Assembly: GCA_002483345.1 (NCBI GenBank)
Contig: DLHS01000005.1
Location: 30,044 to 94,043 of the forward strand
From: Bacteroidetes bacterium UBA7662
GTDB lineage: Bacteria; Bacteroidota; Bacteroidia; UBA7662
DNA: 64,000 bases
Direction: 5' to 3'
A model generated the notes under the pieces. It did no database searches and had not been told where the DNA came from. It was given only the letters and a program-made list of their open reading frames with translations. Shown here piece by piece: positions 14,597-24,008 of this stretch. Within the stretch, counting starts at the first letter, position 1. Every line of letters starts with the position of its first letter. A program made the translations under genes and the position numbers.

Positions 14597-15472
14597 TTAA
14601 TCTGCCAGATCACCGAATTTACCGGCCTGGAAATCGTTGAAGGCATCGATGAGTTGCTGGCGTGTATTCATCACAAACGGCCCATGGGCCGCGATGGGTT
14701 CCCGCAGGGGCTCACCGCTCATAACGAGGGCAATGCTGTCTTCTGTAGCTTCCAGGGTGAAATCGGTTCCCTCGTTGGCCATCAGCACAAACTGATTGGC
14801 CAGGGCTGGTTGTCCGTTTACTTTCAATGCTCCTGAAATTACGACCACCGAGGTGTTATAATGTGCCGGGAAACTGAAGCTGGCTTTGCCGCCTTTATTC
14901 AGTCTTGCGTTCATCAAAGCTACCGGACTGAAGGTAAAGGCAGGCCCTTTAACGCCTTCAAATTCGCCCGCAATGATTTCTACTTCACCGGTACCATCTG
15001 CCAGTTTTTTACGGCTGATCTGGTCGCGGGTGATGCCCTGGTATTTGGGGGCTGACATTTTTTGTGCTGCCGGCAGATTTACCCAAAGCTGAACCATCTG
15101 AAAGGTGCCGCCTTTTTTGCTGAATTCCTGTTCGTGGTATTCCTTGTGCAGAATGCCGGATGCAGCCGTCATCCACTGTACCTCTCCTTCGCCGATAACT
15201 CCGCTGTTACCGGCACTGTCGTGGTGAGCCACTTTGCCCTGGTAGGCAATGGTAACCGTTTCGAAACCACGGTGCGGGTGTACACCTACTCCCAGCGGTT
15301 TGTTGCGCGGGCCGATTTCCCAGGGGGCATTGTAGTCGAGCATCAGGAACGGATCCATGCGCTCGAAACCGCCGGTACGGCCGGGAATGTAGTTGTGGAC
15401 TTTAAAACCGTCGCCAACCATGTGCGGTGCAGGCGGGGTGAAGATGTGTTCGATGCGTCGGATAGTGCTCAT
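14597..15472 (-). CDS. Pirin family protein
   Basis: A two-domain cupin of about 291 residues. Metal-site residues in the N-terminal cupin are His65 and His67 in HPHRGFE, with His109 and Glu111 in ILHKEYH. Bacterial pirins act as quercetin 2,3-dioxygenase-like enzymes or as redox-sensing modulators; here activity is unproven. The frame is open to 15508, but the ATG at 15472 (MSTIRRIEH) matches the family's usual N-terminus, so it is preferred. It is cytosolic and monocistronic, with a hairpin 25 nt downstream. Confidence 0.92.
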   Translation of the reverse strand: MSTIRRIEHIFTPPAPHMVGDGFKVHNYIPGRTGGFERMDPFLMLDYNAPWEIGPRNKPLGVGVHPHRGFETVTIAYQGKVAHHDSAGNSGVIGEGEVQWMTAASGILHKEYHEQEFSKKGGTFQMVQLWVNLPAAQKMSAPKYQGITRDQISRKKLADGTGEVEIIAGEFEGVKGPAFTFSPVALMNARLNKGGKASFSFPAHYNTSVVVISGALKVNGQPALANQFVLMANEGTDFTLEATEDSIALVMSGEPLREPIAAHGPFVMNTRQQLIDAFNDFQAGKFGDLAD

Positions 15473-15573
15473 GCTTTTGGTTTTATTGTTTGAACATTGA
15501 TTGTGCAAATTGGTTCAAAACAAGTTCACAGAGCCTCAATATCGGGTATTTTCAACTACGAGTATGCTGGTTT

Positions 15574-16518
15574 TTATTTTTCAGCAGATCGGATAAAAAC
15601 GGGTGCCTGCTGGCTTTTGAAACTGTTGTCGGTCAGTTGCTGCTGTTTTTTGGTTTCCCAGTTCATCAGGCTGATGTGGAATTGGGTTTCTTCGATGTCG
15701 GAGCTGTTAAAGACGAGCCACTGACCATCGGGACTCCAGTCGTGCCAGCCTTCGGCCAGGGTATTGTCGGTCAGTTTCCATTGTTTTTTACCATCGGGTG
15801 TAATGCCGAAGATGCTGTGCCGGCCGTCTTGTTTGGAGAGATAACTGATAAACGCGCCGGAAGGATGCCAGCGGGTGGCTCCGGCTTTGTAACCATACGT
15901 TTTATAGGAGGGATTATCGGCAGGATAGTGGCTGAGCTGGCGCAGCCCGCTGCCATCGCTGTTCATCAGGTAAATTTCGTCGTGGGTACTTTTATCGCGT
16001 TTCCTGGCTTTGTAGGCGAAGGCGATTTGTTCGCCATCGGGCGAAAAACAAGGATCGCTGTAGCGGGCCGCGGTGTCGTGGGTGAGCTGGCTGTACGAGC
16101 CGGTTGTGATATCTATCAGAAAAAGCTGGTAACGGATGTCTTTGCCCTGGCGTCCGGCCACCACCATTTCCCTGCCCTGGTTGCGGCTGCTGATCCAGCT
16201 GTCTTCCAACTGCAAATCGCTTACTTTCCGGATGTTTTTTCCCTGTGCATCTGATTCGTAGAGATAAAAACAGCGGTAGCAGTTGTCGCGGTCAGAGATA
16301 AAATACAGTTTGTCGCCATAGGCATAATACGCCCAGGCTACATCCGGGTTTTGGGTGATGTTTTGCTTGCCTGAGCCATCAGTGCGCATGCTGAAGATTT
16401 CCCAGTCGTCGCGGCTGGTGTCGGGGAGATGTACATTGTACACAATGCGGTAGGCATCAGGCTGGGCGATGGCAGCGGCGCTGCAGCAAAGCAGGGCGGC
16501 AAGCAGGATTGTTTTCAT
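15574..16518 (-). CDS. Secreted TolB-like beta-propeller (PD40 repeats) protein
   Basis: About 314 residues. A signal peptide (MKTILLAALLCCSAAAIAQ) is followed by WD40-like PD40 repeats recognisable as IFSMRTDGSGKQNITQNPDVAW, CFSPDGEQIAFAY, EIYLMNSDGSGLRQLSHYP and DWSPDGQWLVFNS. This is the TolB-type propeller used for protein-protein or sugar contacts in the periplasm; function is unknown. The chosen start at 16518 forms an ATGA overlap with the stop of the upstream DUF4287/DUF5655 gene, which supports translational coupling. A slightly longer start at 16527 is possible. Confidence 0.85.
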   Translation of the reverse strand: MKTILLAALLCCSAAAIAQPDAYRIVYNVHLPDTSRDDWEIFSMRTDGSGKQNITQNPDVAWAYYAYGDKLYFISDRDNCYRCFYLYESDAQGKNIRKVSDLQLEDSWISSRNQGREMVVAGRQGKDIRYQLFLIDITTGSYSQLTHDTAARYSDPCFSPDGEQIAFAYKARKRDKSTHDEIYLMNSDGSGLRQLSHYPADNPSYKTYGYKAGATRWHPSGAFISYLSKQDGRHSIFGITPDGKKQWKLTDNTLAEGWHDWSPDGQWLVFNSSDIEETQFHISLMNWETKKQQQLTDNSFKSQQAPVFIRSAEK

Positions 16519-17087
16519 TTGTGGCATCTGGCATAAGACCGCTGCACGGCGGCAGCGAGGGTGGCATCGAAGTCTTTTTCATCTTTTAAAACAGCCATGT
16601 GGCTGATACGCGGCATGGGACCTGTGAGTTTGGCAGCACTGATCTGCGTGTTAAACGCCTCATCGCCCAAATCAATACCCAGTCGCAGTTCTCCCTTTTT
16701 GATATTGATGGCAGCATATTCCCGCGTCATGGTGTAAGAAATGTAGGTTTTTTTCGGAATCAGCTGGGTGTCGGGATACAACGCGAGCAGCTTCCGGTGT
16801 ATGGCCTCGAACAGTGGGCGCATCTCCGGTAATTTTGCAAACTGGTTGTCGAGTAGCTGCTGCTCATCTACATAAACGGGCTGGCCGTTGTTGAGAAACA
16901 TGCCTACGGTAAGCTGCGCCTGCAGGTAATTCAGGCTGTGCTGATCACGCAGCAGCGCGATCAGCTCATTCCTGTTTTTATTGCCCGTAGCTTTCAGTAC
17001 TTCCAGCCATTCTGGTACGGAACGGCCCGTAATGGTTTTGGCGGTGTCGATGAATTCTTTTTCGAATTCCCCGGATGTTTTTGCCAT
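16515..17087 (-). CDS. DUF4287 and DUF5655 domain protein, 190 aa
   Basis: A cytosolic protein joining an N-terminal DUF4287 (residues 1-70, with SVPEWLEVLKATG and ELIALLRDQHSLNYLQAQ) to a C-terminal DUF5655-like domain (about 85-185). The latter predicts a nucleotide- or nucleic-acid-associated fold. Function is unknown. It is translationally coupled to the propeller gene downstream by an ATGA overlap. It starts nine bases after the stop of the DUF1761 gene, so the three genes appear to be one operon. Confidence 0.85.
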   Translation of the reverse strand: MAKTSGEFEKEFIDTAKTITGRSVPEWLEVLKATGNKNRNELIALLRDQHSLNYLQAQLTVGMFLNNGQPVYVDEQQLLDNQFAKLPEMRPLFEAIHRKLLALYPDTQLIPKKTYISYTMTREYAAINIKKGELRLGIDLGDEAFNTQISAAKLTGPMPRISHMAVLKDEKDFDATLAAAVQRSYARCHK

Positions 17088-17096
17088 GTTTTCAGC

Positions 17097-17504
17097 TTAA
17101 CGCCAGGCACCCAGTACCCAGCCGATGAGGGTGAAATAAACCGTGATATAACCACCGTTGATGAAAATGTACCGCCAGCTTTTCATCTCAAAGAGGGCTA
17201 CAACGGCAAATATCAGTCCGGCAAAACCAAAGCCGGTGAGCAGACCGGCGGTAGCACCCCAGGCGGCATCGGTTTCGGCATCTCCCAGAAAGAAAGCCAT
17301 GTTGTAGGCCATGATGAGCGAAAAAAGTAAAGTTAAACCGTAGGTTTTGGCCGGATTTACCTTTTTCAGGTCTTCATCGGTCAGCTTGTTCTCCGCTTTC
17401 CAGCCTTTGTAAAAAAGGAGGGGAGAATACCAGATGGCACCCAGTGCCAGGTTGAGGACAGCGCAACTGATGACTGCCCAATGATTGAGGTAGATGTTTT
17501 CCAT
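17097..17504 (-). CDS. DUF1761 membrane protein, 135 aa
   Basis: A small integral membrane protein with four hydrophobic helices: residues about 7-30, 56-73, 83-103 and 112-132. It has the family pattern LGAIWYSPLLFYKGW near residue 22-36 and WGATAGLLTGFGFAG. Function is not known. It sits first in a putative operon with the DUF4287/DUF5655 and propeller genes. Confidence 0.88.
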   Translation of the reverse strand: MENIYLNHWAVISCAVLNLALGAIWYSPLLFYKGWKAENKLTDEDLKKVNPAKTYGLTLLFSLIMAYNMAFFLGDAETDAAWGATAGLLTGFGFAGLIFAVVALFEMKSWRYIFINGGYITVYFTLIGWVLGAWR

Positions 17505-17559
17505 GGTTTTTTCTGTAAAGGACTTTATTTAGCTGGTGGATGTATTGTAAAAAATTTAC

Positions 17560-18378
17560 CTAGCCTACAGGGACGTAATTGGTGAAATCGCCCTGTTTTG
17601 ACTGGAACTCTGCTGGCGTAAAGCCAGAGAAGGTTTTAAAATCGTGGATGAAGTGGGCCTGATCGAAATAACCGCTATCAAGGGCAAGGGTGGACCATTG
17701 CACATTTTTACGCTGTTCAATGGCCTGCACGGCTCCCTGAAAACGCATGATACGCAAAAAGGCCTTCGGGCTCACGCCCACATGGCTTTTGAAGATGCTG
17801 ATCAGGTGTTTTTGCGAATACCCCACCTTACGACTGAGCGCTTCGAGTGTCATCAGTTGCGGATTATACAGGAGCTGGTTGACAGCATAGTCGACAAACG
17901 GGTTGAATCGCAGCCGACCGAGGAATTGTTTTTCGAGGCTGCGTTCTGCTTCCAGGAAACGGGTCCGGGTATCGGCAATTTCCAGCAGTTTCCCGCGCAG
18001 GTCGAGTAAGGCGTCGGTCATCACCAGCTGACCGTCAATTACGGTATCGGTGAGTACGTCCAACGGCATTTCCACAAAGGGATAGGCTTTGCCTTTGTGA
18101 AAGTTGATGATGAACATTTCGCTGTCGCGGCCGGAGGGGATGGTGATGAACTTACTTCTTATGCCTGAAAACCAGACATGGCGGCAGGCCTGGATTTCTT
18201 TGAGGCTGTAGTTGTCGTAAATAAATTTGGGATAATCGGTAAGGTCGATGACTACATTGACATTTCCGTCGGGTAAAAAGCGGTCCACACTGTGCTCAGG
18301 ATTAAAATCACGGTAGTAAACGAAACTCTCAATGAAGTCGCGCAACACCCCTGCTGGCTGGTAGATTTCATATACCAT
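17560..18378 (-). CDS. AraC family transcriptional regulator, 272 aa
   Basis: The C-terminal about 95 residues form the two helix-turn-helix DNA-binding domain: LEALSRKVGYSQKHLISIFK, GVSPKAFLRIMRFQ and the second HTH ending FDQAHFIHDFKTFSGFTPAEF. The N-terminal half is a cupin-like sensory domain of the kind found in many Bacteroidota regulators; the ligand is unknown. It is not clearly linked to any neighbour, since the DUF1761 operon starts downstream on the same strand after 55 bp. Confidence 0.9.
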   Translation of the reverse strand: MVYEIYQPAGVLRDFIESFVYYRDFNPEHSVDRFLPDGNVNVVIDLTDYPKFIYDNYSLKEIQACRHVWFSGIRSKFITIPSGRDSEMFIINFHKGKAYPFVEMPLDVLTDTVIDGQLVMTDALLDLRGKLLEIADTRTRFLEAERSLEKQFLGRLRFNPFVDYAVNQLLYNPQLMTLEALSRKVGYSQKHLISIFKSHVGVSPKAFLRIMRFQGAVQAIEQRKNVQWSTLALDSGYFDQAHFIHDFKTFSGFTPAEFQSKQGDFTNYVPVG

Positions 18379-18594
18379 GGTCGGACACTTAAGCCAAATG
18401 TATTAAAAAAATGCAGATGTAAAAGATGCTCCGGGCACATCTGTCAGCCATGCTGACGGTTGTTTAAGGTTTGTTTTCCGGCCGGGGGAAAACCTGGAGG
18501 CATGGTGTGAATGATGTAACAATTCAAAACAGGATGTAAGGATATAAGCGGCAGGCCTGGTCACCTTTACAACTGATAAACTAACCACAGTCCC

Positions 18595-18927
18595 ATGAAA
18601 AAATACATGATTCCGCTTAGCCTGGTACTGCTCTTAAGCAGCGTGGCACCGCTTGCTGCCAAGGCTGTCAGCCCGAAGACAGATGTTCCGACCAGCGTAC
18701 CGACCACTGCTCAGCTCCCGCAGACCAAAGAAACCATCGTGCTGCTGAACCGCCTGGAAACCATTCAGGGGATGGACATCGGCACTATGAAGGCTTCCGA
18801 AAAAAGAGTGCTTCGCAAGGAGGTAAAATCCATTCAGAACAGGCTTCGGGCAATCGAAGGGGGTGGCATTTACATTTCAGTAGGTTCTATCCTGATTATT
18901 TTGCTGCTTATTCTTCTGTTTGCTTAA
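18595..18927 (+). CDS. Small membrane-anchored protein, 110 aa
   Basis: Begins with a signal peptide (MKKYMIPLSLVLLLSSVAPLAAKA) and ends with a strongly hydrophobic helix (YISVGSILIILLLILLFA), so it is probably held in the inner membrane with the middle region in the periplasm. The middle has a conserved-looking EKRVLRKEVKSIQNRLRAIE helix. This type of tiny protein is common in Chitinophagia and related genomes, usually beside other hypothetical genes. No function is assigned. Confidence 0.75.
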   Translation: MKKYMIPLSLVLLLSSVAPLAAKAVSPKTDVPTSVPTTAQLPQTKETIVLLNRLETIQGMDIGTMKASEKRVLRKEVKSIQNRLRAIEGGGIYISVGSILIILLLILLFA

Positions 18928-18991
18928 TCGCAGGGTAAGCAGGTCAAAAAATAAGAGATGTTTATCTTCCAAGGGATAATACCGGGGTCAT

Positions 18992-21058
18992 TCAGCGATT
19001 TTTAACCCATTTTGTTGTGAAGGTACTTCCATCGGAGAACCGGCATTCGAGCAGGTAAATGCCTGCCGGCAGTTGATTTACCGGGATGGGCTGACCGTTT
19101 TCCAACTTTTTCCAGTCACCCGTATTTTTTCCTGTCAGGTCAGTGAAACGCCAGGTTCCCGCTTCTGAACTGCTGATATGGATCATGTCATCGGCCGGGT
19201 TCGGGAATATTTTTACGAGGGGTTCTGCTGCCAGCTTGTTTACAGCGGTCGTGTTAATGACTTCTTTTCGGGCTGTCCAGTAAACCGCGTTGCGAATGAG
19301 TTGGGCATGGGGTTGTGGTAACTGATATTGCCCGATGCGCTCTCCTGGCTGCAGATAGACCAGTTTTCCTTCAAGTGGATCGTTGTTCCGGTTAACCCTT
19401 TTGGCAAACCCGGAAGTATGAACGCCACCCGCACCCAGAACACTGTTGGAGAAGAGCGGCAGGATCTGATTTACCCCACTCCCAAAAACAGCTGAAGGCA
19501 GGAAGGTCATATTGGTATATAATTCATCATCAATGCCAAAGTTGGGGTAACCGCTGCCGGAAAGATTGATGGCCTGGCCGGGTGTTTGATTCCAGTTCAT
19601 ACCTGGAACAGCAGGAGCAGCCGTGTAAGGCATGCTGTAACCCGATACAAAATGCCCGGCATTGCTGTTGTAAAGGATATAAGGCATCAGCTGAAAACCA
19701 AATCCGGCAGCTGCTGATTCAGCTTCAAAAAGTTGCTGAACAAGCAGATTTTTATTTAGCCCGCCAGCTTCTTCCCGGTTGTAAAGGGCATGGTGCAGTG
19801 CCGTGATGCCACCACCATCTTCGGCATACCGGATGAGGGCCAGTTGCATGGCATCGGTAAGAGAAGTAGCCCAATGTTTAAAGAAGACAATACCGGCAAA
19901 CGAGTGCAGATAGTTGCCAATCGAAGCACTGTCGCTTGCATCAAAGGGTAGATTGGCAGCACTGATGTTGAGGTCGCTGACTACAAGATGAAAGCTGTCG
20001 GCTGGTGTTTGCTGTAGCAAGGCTGCCAGATGCGTATAATCAGCCGGCCTTACGCCTGCATGGTTGCAGGGGATGTCGTTGCTGAGGTTGGCCGGCGAGC
20101 AATTGTTGGTATCAACCGCTCCGCCATGCAGTATAAGCACGGGTAGCGGAACGGATGCCGTTTGTATGTCCGGGTAACTTCTCAGTACATTCAGCAGAGC
20201 CCTTGTAGCATGGGCAATGGTTTGCGGATACCAGTCGCGGCTGGTCAGCAGGCGGTAATCACCTTGTTTTTTTCCGGTAAAGCTGGTATGCAGGGCTGAG
20301 ATGTGCAGGGGGTCGTCTGCCCGGTAGGTCACGTTCAGACTGTTGTAGGTTACGCCTGTGGCAGCATCGGGGAAACCAGCGGCAGATTGATTTTTCAGCA
20401 AACTGTATCCCGGTTGTTCTGCCCCCGGACCACTGGTATTGGGTATCCGCCAGAAAACCGGCAAGGCCGCGCCATGACATTGCGCAAGCACGGGTTTTCC
20501 TTTAGCCAGCGCATCGAGGGCCAGCGCGTTGAGTTTTTCTGCCACTGCCTGTACGGTGGCGGCTGATATTTCCCTGCTACCAACCCCATGCGGGCTGTAA
20601 CTGCCGTCGAGTCGGTAGGCGATGGTTCCGGTGCCGCCTGGCAGCACCAGGGCATCAAAATCATCCATATTATTTAACTGAAGGATGCTTCCGGCTGTAT
20701 TGATGAGGGGGGTGATGGTGTTCCAGGCGGCATCCCAGTGGCTGCCGAACAGCTGGAGAAACTGACTCTGAAACTGACTGTAGCTGCTTCCTGCCAGGGT
20801 ATTGGCTGTTTCCTCTATGGTGGTGGAGGCCGGTATCATATACGAAGTGGCAGGCAAGGCGCTCACGGTCCTGACTTCCACGGTATATCCTGCTGTTTCG
20901 AGGGCTTTTAAACTCACCATGTATTCGGAATAGTAAGTCTCCTCATGCGCCACAAACATCAGTATTTTGTTGGTCTGGGCATTCGCCGCGTGGGCGCCGA
21001 AGCAAAGCAGCGTGCAGACAAATGAACCGATGCGCGCCAGGGTTGCCATTTTTTTCAT
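18992..21058 (-). CDS. Secreted DJ-1/PfpI-like plus ThuA-like protein with T9SS type A tail, 688 aa
   Basis: Signal peptide (cleavage about residue 28), then a DJ-1/PfpI glutamine-amidotransferase-like domain (about 30-300) with the nucleophile elbow VLAQCHGAALP, Cys194, and an acid-rich FDALVLPGGTGT at 133-144. A ThuA-like domain follows (about 300-560; LPVLILHGGAVD, GGGITALHHAL), the trehalose-utilisation fold related to the same superfamily. The C-terminal 80 residues (KIFPNPADDMIHIS to FTTKWVKNR) are a type A T9SS sorting signal, so it is secreted to the surface. Activity is unproven. It lies next to two GH92 genes on the same strand, which suggests a sugar-related role. Confidence 0.85.
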   Translation of the reverse strand: MKKMATLARIGSFVCTLLCFGAHAANAQTNKILMFVAHEETYYSEYMVSLKALETAGYTVEVRTVSALPATSYMIPASTTIEETANTLAGSSYSQFQSQFLQLFGSHWDAAWNTITPLINTAGSILQLNNMDDFDALVLPGGTGTIAYRLDGSYSPHGVGSREISAATVQAVAEKLNALALDALAKGKPVLAQCHGAALPVFWRIPNTSGPGAEQPGYSLLKNQSAAGFPDAATGVTYNSLNVTYRADDPLHISALHTSFTGKKQGDYRLLTSRDWYPQTIAHATRALLNVLRSYPDIQTASVPLPVLILHGGAVDTNNCSPANLSNDIPCNHAGVRPADYTHLAALLQQTPADSFHLVVSDLNISAANLPFDASDSASIGNYLHSFAGIVFFKHWATSLTDAMQLALIRYAEDGGGITALHHALYNREEAGGLNKNLLVQQLFEAESAAAGFGFQLMPYILYNSNAGHFVSGYSMPYTAAPAVPGMNWNQTPGQAINLSGSGYPNFGIDDELYTNMTFLPSAVFGSGVNQILPLFSNSVLGAGGVHTSGFAKRVNRNNDPLEGKLVYLQPGERIGQYQLPQPHAQLIRNAVYWTARKEVINTTAVNKLAAEPLVKIFPNPADDMIHISSSEAGTWRFTDLTGKNTGDWKKLENGQPIPVNQLPAGIYLLECRFSDGSTFTTKWVKNR

Positions 21059-21185
21059 GAAGGGGAGTTATCGGGTTGGGCAGCCAAGATCGTAAATTCC
21101 GACTTTAACTGTACCGGATTTATGGGATTCGGGCCGAGATTCCGTCTCCTAAGGTTTTATCAGCCAGCTGATTGCCAAAAATAGT

Positions 21186-23471
21186 CTATTTATCTGTCGA
21201 CATGGAGTAGGGCCTGTCTTCTGGTGCGAGCCCCCTTTTTTTATCAGGTATGTCGCTCATGGTAAAACAAAGTTTACCTCCATTGTGTAAATCAGCATGG
21301 GTAAGGTAGGTGCGGGTGTAAGGTTGGTCATTCAAGGTAACGGCCTGCACATAGGGTTTGTCTGCGGCGTTTTCAGGCGCTTCTATCAGCAGTTGACTGC
21401 CGTTTTCAAATTGGAGGGTTACTTTTTTGAACAGGGGTGACCCAAGCACATACTGTCCTGTCCCGGGCGCAACGGGATACATACCCAGGGCAGAAAACAC
21501 ATACCAGGCCGAAGTCTGTCCGTTGTCTTCATCGCCGCACAGCCCGTCGGGTGCGGCGGTATATAGCTTTTGCATGATGTTACGAACGTGCTGCTGTGTT
21601 TTCCAGCCTGCCCCGGCATAATTGTACAGATACACCATGTGCTGAATGGGCTGGTTGCCATGAGCGTACTGTCCCATCTGCATGATGAGCATTTCGGTGA
21701 TTTCGTGGATCTGGACTTTGTAATAGCTGTAATCAAAAGTAGGTGCCGCGGTGAAAACAGCATCGAGTTTATCGACAAAAGCCTGGTCTCCTCCCATGAG
21801 TTGGGCCAGTCCGGCGGGGTCGTGCAGCACGCACCAGGTCCAGTGCCAGGAACAGCCTTCTGTGAAGGCATCTCCCCACTTATCGGGCCGGAAGGGTGAC
21901 TGGAAGCTTTGGTCCCGGTTTTTGCCCCGCATAAAATTGACGCTTGGGTCGAATACGTTCCGGTAATAACCGGCTCTTTTGGCGAAGGTGTCTATCTCCG
22001 CCTGCGGTCTTCCCAGGGCTTGCGCGAGTTTCCAGAGGGTAAAATCGGCATAGGCATATTCCAGGGTACGGGCGGTATTTTCGGGCAGGCCGCTGTCGTA
22101 GGGAATGTATCCCAGCGCATTGTATTCTTCCACCCCGGCACGTCCTACGGAGGTAAGCGGCCCGGCATTTTCAGCATTTTTCAGTACTGCTTCGTACAAA
22201 ATATCCATGGAGGCGGGGCGTATGCCTTTGAGGTAGGCGTCGGCAATGATGGGGGCTGAATTGGAGCCTATCATACAGTTACGGTGGCCCGGACTGGCCC
22301 ATTCCGGCAGCCAGCCGCTTTCTTTGTAGGTATTGGCCAGACCTTCGAGTATTTGTCGGTCCAGTTCAGGAAAAAGCAGGGTGAAAAGCGGGAACACGGC
22401 CCTGAAAGTATCCCAGAAACCATTGTCGGTGAACATATAACCTGCCTCAACCCGGCCGTTGTACGGGCTGTAGTGCACCATCTTGCCGGTAGCATCAAAT
22501 TCGTAAAACTTGCGCGGAAACAGCATGGTCCTGTACAAAGCAGTATAAAAGGTGGTTCGCTCTGCGTCGCTGCCATCTGCTACCGCCACCCGGCCCAGCA
22601 GACTGTTCCAATGATCAGCTGCTTTGGCTTTTACCTGTTCAAAAGTGAGGTCGCCCAGTTCCTGTTTCAGATTCAGCGCGGCCTGTTCGGTGCTGATGAA
22701 GGAAGAGGCGACTTTTACCTGAACGGCTCGGCCGGCCCTGGCCGAAAACTGAAGTATCAGTCCGGCATGTACACTTTTTACTTCCTGTTTCCCCGCTGTT
22801 ATTTTCCCTTCATCTACGCCGTAAACAGCTGTAAAATCCTGGTCAAAGGTCATCACGAAGTAATTGTGAAAATTATCGGGCACTCCACCCCGTGCGTTGC
22901 GGGCATAGCCTACCACTTTACGTTCTTTCGGGAACACTTTTACATAGGAGTTTTTGAAGAAAGCATCAACAATCAGGTAGGCCTTATCTGTTTCAGGATA
23001 ACCAAAGCGGAACATGGCGCAGCGGTCGGTCGGGGTGATTTCGACGGTGGTGTTGTAGTCGGCGAGGTAGGCTTTGTAGTAATGGGGTTTGCTGATTTCT
23101 GCCTTGTGCGAAAACCAGGAGGCGCGGGCTTCTTCGTCGAAGACCAGGGTATCGGTGGTAGGAAACAGCGAAAAGGCACCGTAGTCATTGATCCAGGGGG
23201 AGGGCTGGTGTGTTTGTTTAAAACCCCGCAGTTTGTGCGCACTGTACTGATAACACCAGCCATTGCCCATTTTGTTGGTTTGTGGAGTCCAGCTATTCAT
23301 GGCCCAGGGTAAACTGACCGACGGATAGGTATTGCCGTTGGAAAGTTCATAGCGGGAGTCGGTACCGATGAGCGGATTGACCAGGTTGACCCAGTCGGTG
23401 GTTTGGGCAATGACCGGAGCCGGCTGACCGATCCACAGAAAAACAGGCAAAAGGTATTTGATGCTGCGCAT
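21186..23471 (-). CDS. GH92 family glycosidase (alpha-1,2-mannosidase-like), 761 aa
   Basis: Signal peptide to about residue 22, then a full-length GH92 enzyme. Seen: VNPLIGTDSRYELSNGNTYP at the N-terminus, the general-acid region FTEGCSWHWTWCVLHDP, and the catalytic-base loop CGDEDNGQTSAWYVFSALGMYPV. In characterised GH92 enzymes these parts surround a calcium ion that distorts the mannose ring. The more common spelling of the base loop is GNDDCGQ; here GDEDNGQ retains two acids. Surface or periplasmic; no T9SS tail. It differs enough from the second GH92 gene that the pair may act on different linkages. Confidence 0.93.
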   Translation of the reverse strand: MRSIKYLLPVFLWIGQPAPVIAQTTDWVNLVNPLIGTDSRYELSNGNTYPSVSLPWAMNSWTPQTNKMGNGWCYQYSAHKLRGFKQTHQPSPWINDYGAFSLFPTTDTLVFDEEARASWFSHKAEISKPHYYKAYLADYNTTVEITPTDRCAMFRFGYPETDKAYLIVDAFFKNSYVKVFPKERKVVGYARNARGGVPDNFHNYFVMTFDQDFTAVYGVDEGKITAGKQEVKSVHAGLILQFSARAGRAVQVKVASSFISTEQAALNLKQELGDLTFEQVKAKAADHWNSLLGRVAVADGSDAERTTFYTALYRTMLFPRKFYEFDATGKMVHYSPYNGRVEAGYMFTDNGFWDTFRAVFPLFTLLFPELDRQILEGLANTYKESGWLPEWASPGHRNCMIGSNSAPIIADAYLKGIRPASMDILYEAVLKNAENAGPLTSVGRAGVEEYNALGYIPYDSGLPENTARTLEYAYADFTLWKLAQALGRPQAEIDTFAKRAGYYRNVFDPSVNFMRGKNRDQSFQSPFRPDKWGDAFTEGCSWHWTWCVLHDPAGLAQLMGGDQAFVDKLDAVFTAAPTFDYSYYKVQIHEITEMLIMQMGQYAHGNQPIQHMVYLYNYAGAGWKTQQHVRNIMQKLYTAAPDGLCGDEDNGQTSAWYVFSALGMYPVAPGTGQYVLGSPLFKKVTLQFENGSQLLIEAPENAADKPYVQAVTLNDQPYTRTYLTHADLHNGGKLCFTMSDIPDKKRGLAPEDRPYSMSTDK

Positions 23472-23538
23472 AGGAGGGCTTTACAGGAACAAAAGTAGTT
23501 TCCAAGATAGGGCTTTCCGCCGAAAACAGGAGACAGAC

Positions 23539-23928
23539 TCAGCTACGGGCCAGGCGCAGACAAAGCAACGTGCTGATGAAGGTAAGCGGTGTAAAAAGCC
23601 ACATCTCCAGCTTGGTTACGGCCAGCAGATTGCCAACGGTATTCAGGGCAAAGAGGAGGGTCATGCCCCAGAAAAGTACACGCAACAGCCGCGGCTTTGG
23701 GGGTAAGGGCAGGCTACCCTTCCGCCAGAGTACTGTAAGCAAAAGTAGCAGGTTTACGCCTATCGAAACCAGCTCGAACTGCTGCCAGTTGCCCAGGTCC
23801 GTCCGGCCACCCCAAACGATGTCGTTAGGGAGTATACCGGCCAGCACCAGCCCGTGGAACAGGAGGGAGGCCGAAAAGATGACTATCAGGATGTTTTGGG
23901 CTGTTTTTTCAGAAATAAATCGCATCAT
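23539..23928 (-). CDS. Four-helix membrane protein, 129 aa
   Basis: An integral membrane protein with four hydrophobic stretches: about 10-33, 52-68, 82-103 and 106-126. No recognisable catalytic or cofactor motif is present. It lies between the two GH92 genes on the same strand, separated by 67 bp from the first and 80 bp from an SnoaL-like gene. The family is not recognised; comparable short four-helix proteins are common in the phylum. Confidence 0.75.
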   Translation of the reverse strand: MMRFISEKTAQNILIVIFSASLLFHGLVLAGILPNDIVWGGRTDLGNWQQFELVSIGVNLLLLLTVLWRKGSLPLPPKPRLLRVLFWGMTLLFALNTVGNLLAVTKLEMWLFTPLTFISTLLCLRLARS

Positions 23929-24008
23929 GGGGCGCTTATAAGTAACAGACCCAAGTAAAGCTATTCTGAGGCTTCATCATAGCCTATGCAATAAATTTTT
24001 GAAAGGAA

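Noticed and set aside
22284..23312. Plus-strand frame of 342 codons inside the first GH92 gene
   Set aside because: Antisense to a clearly conserved enzyme; no motif of its own.
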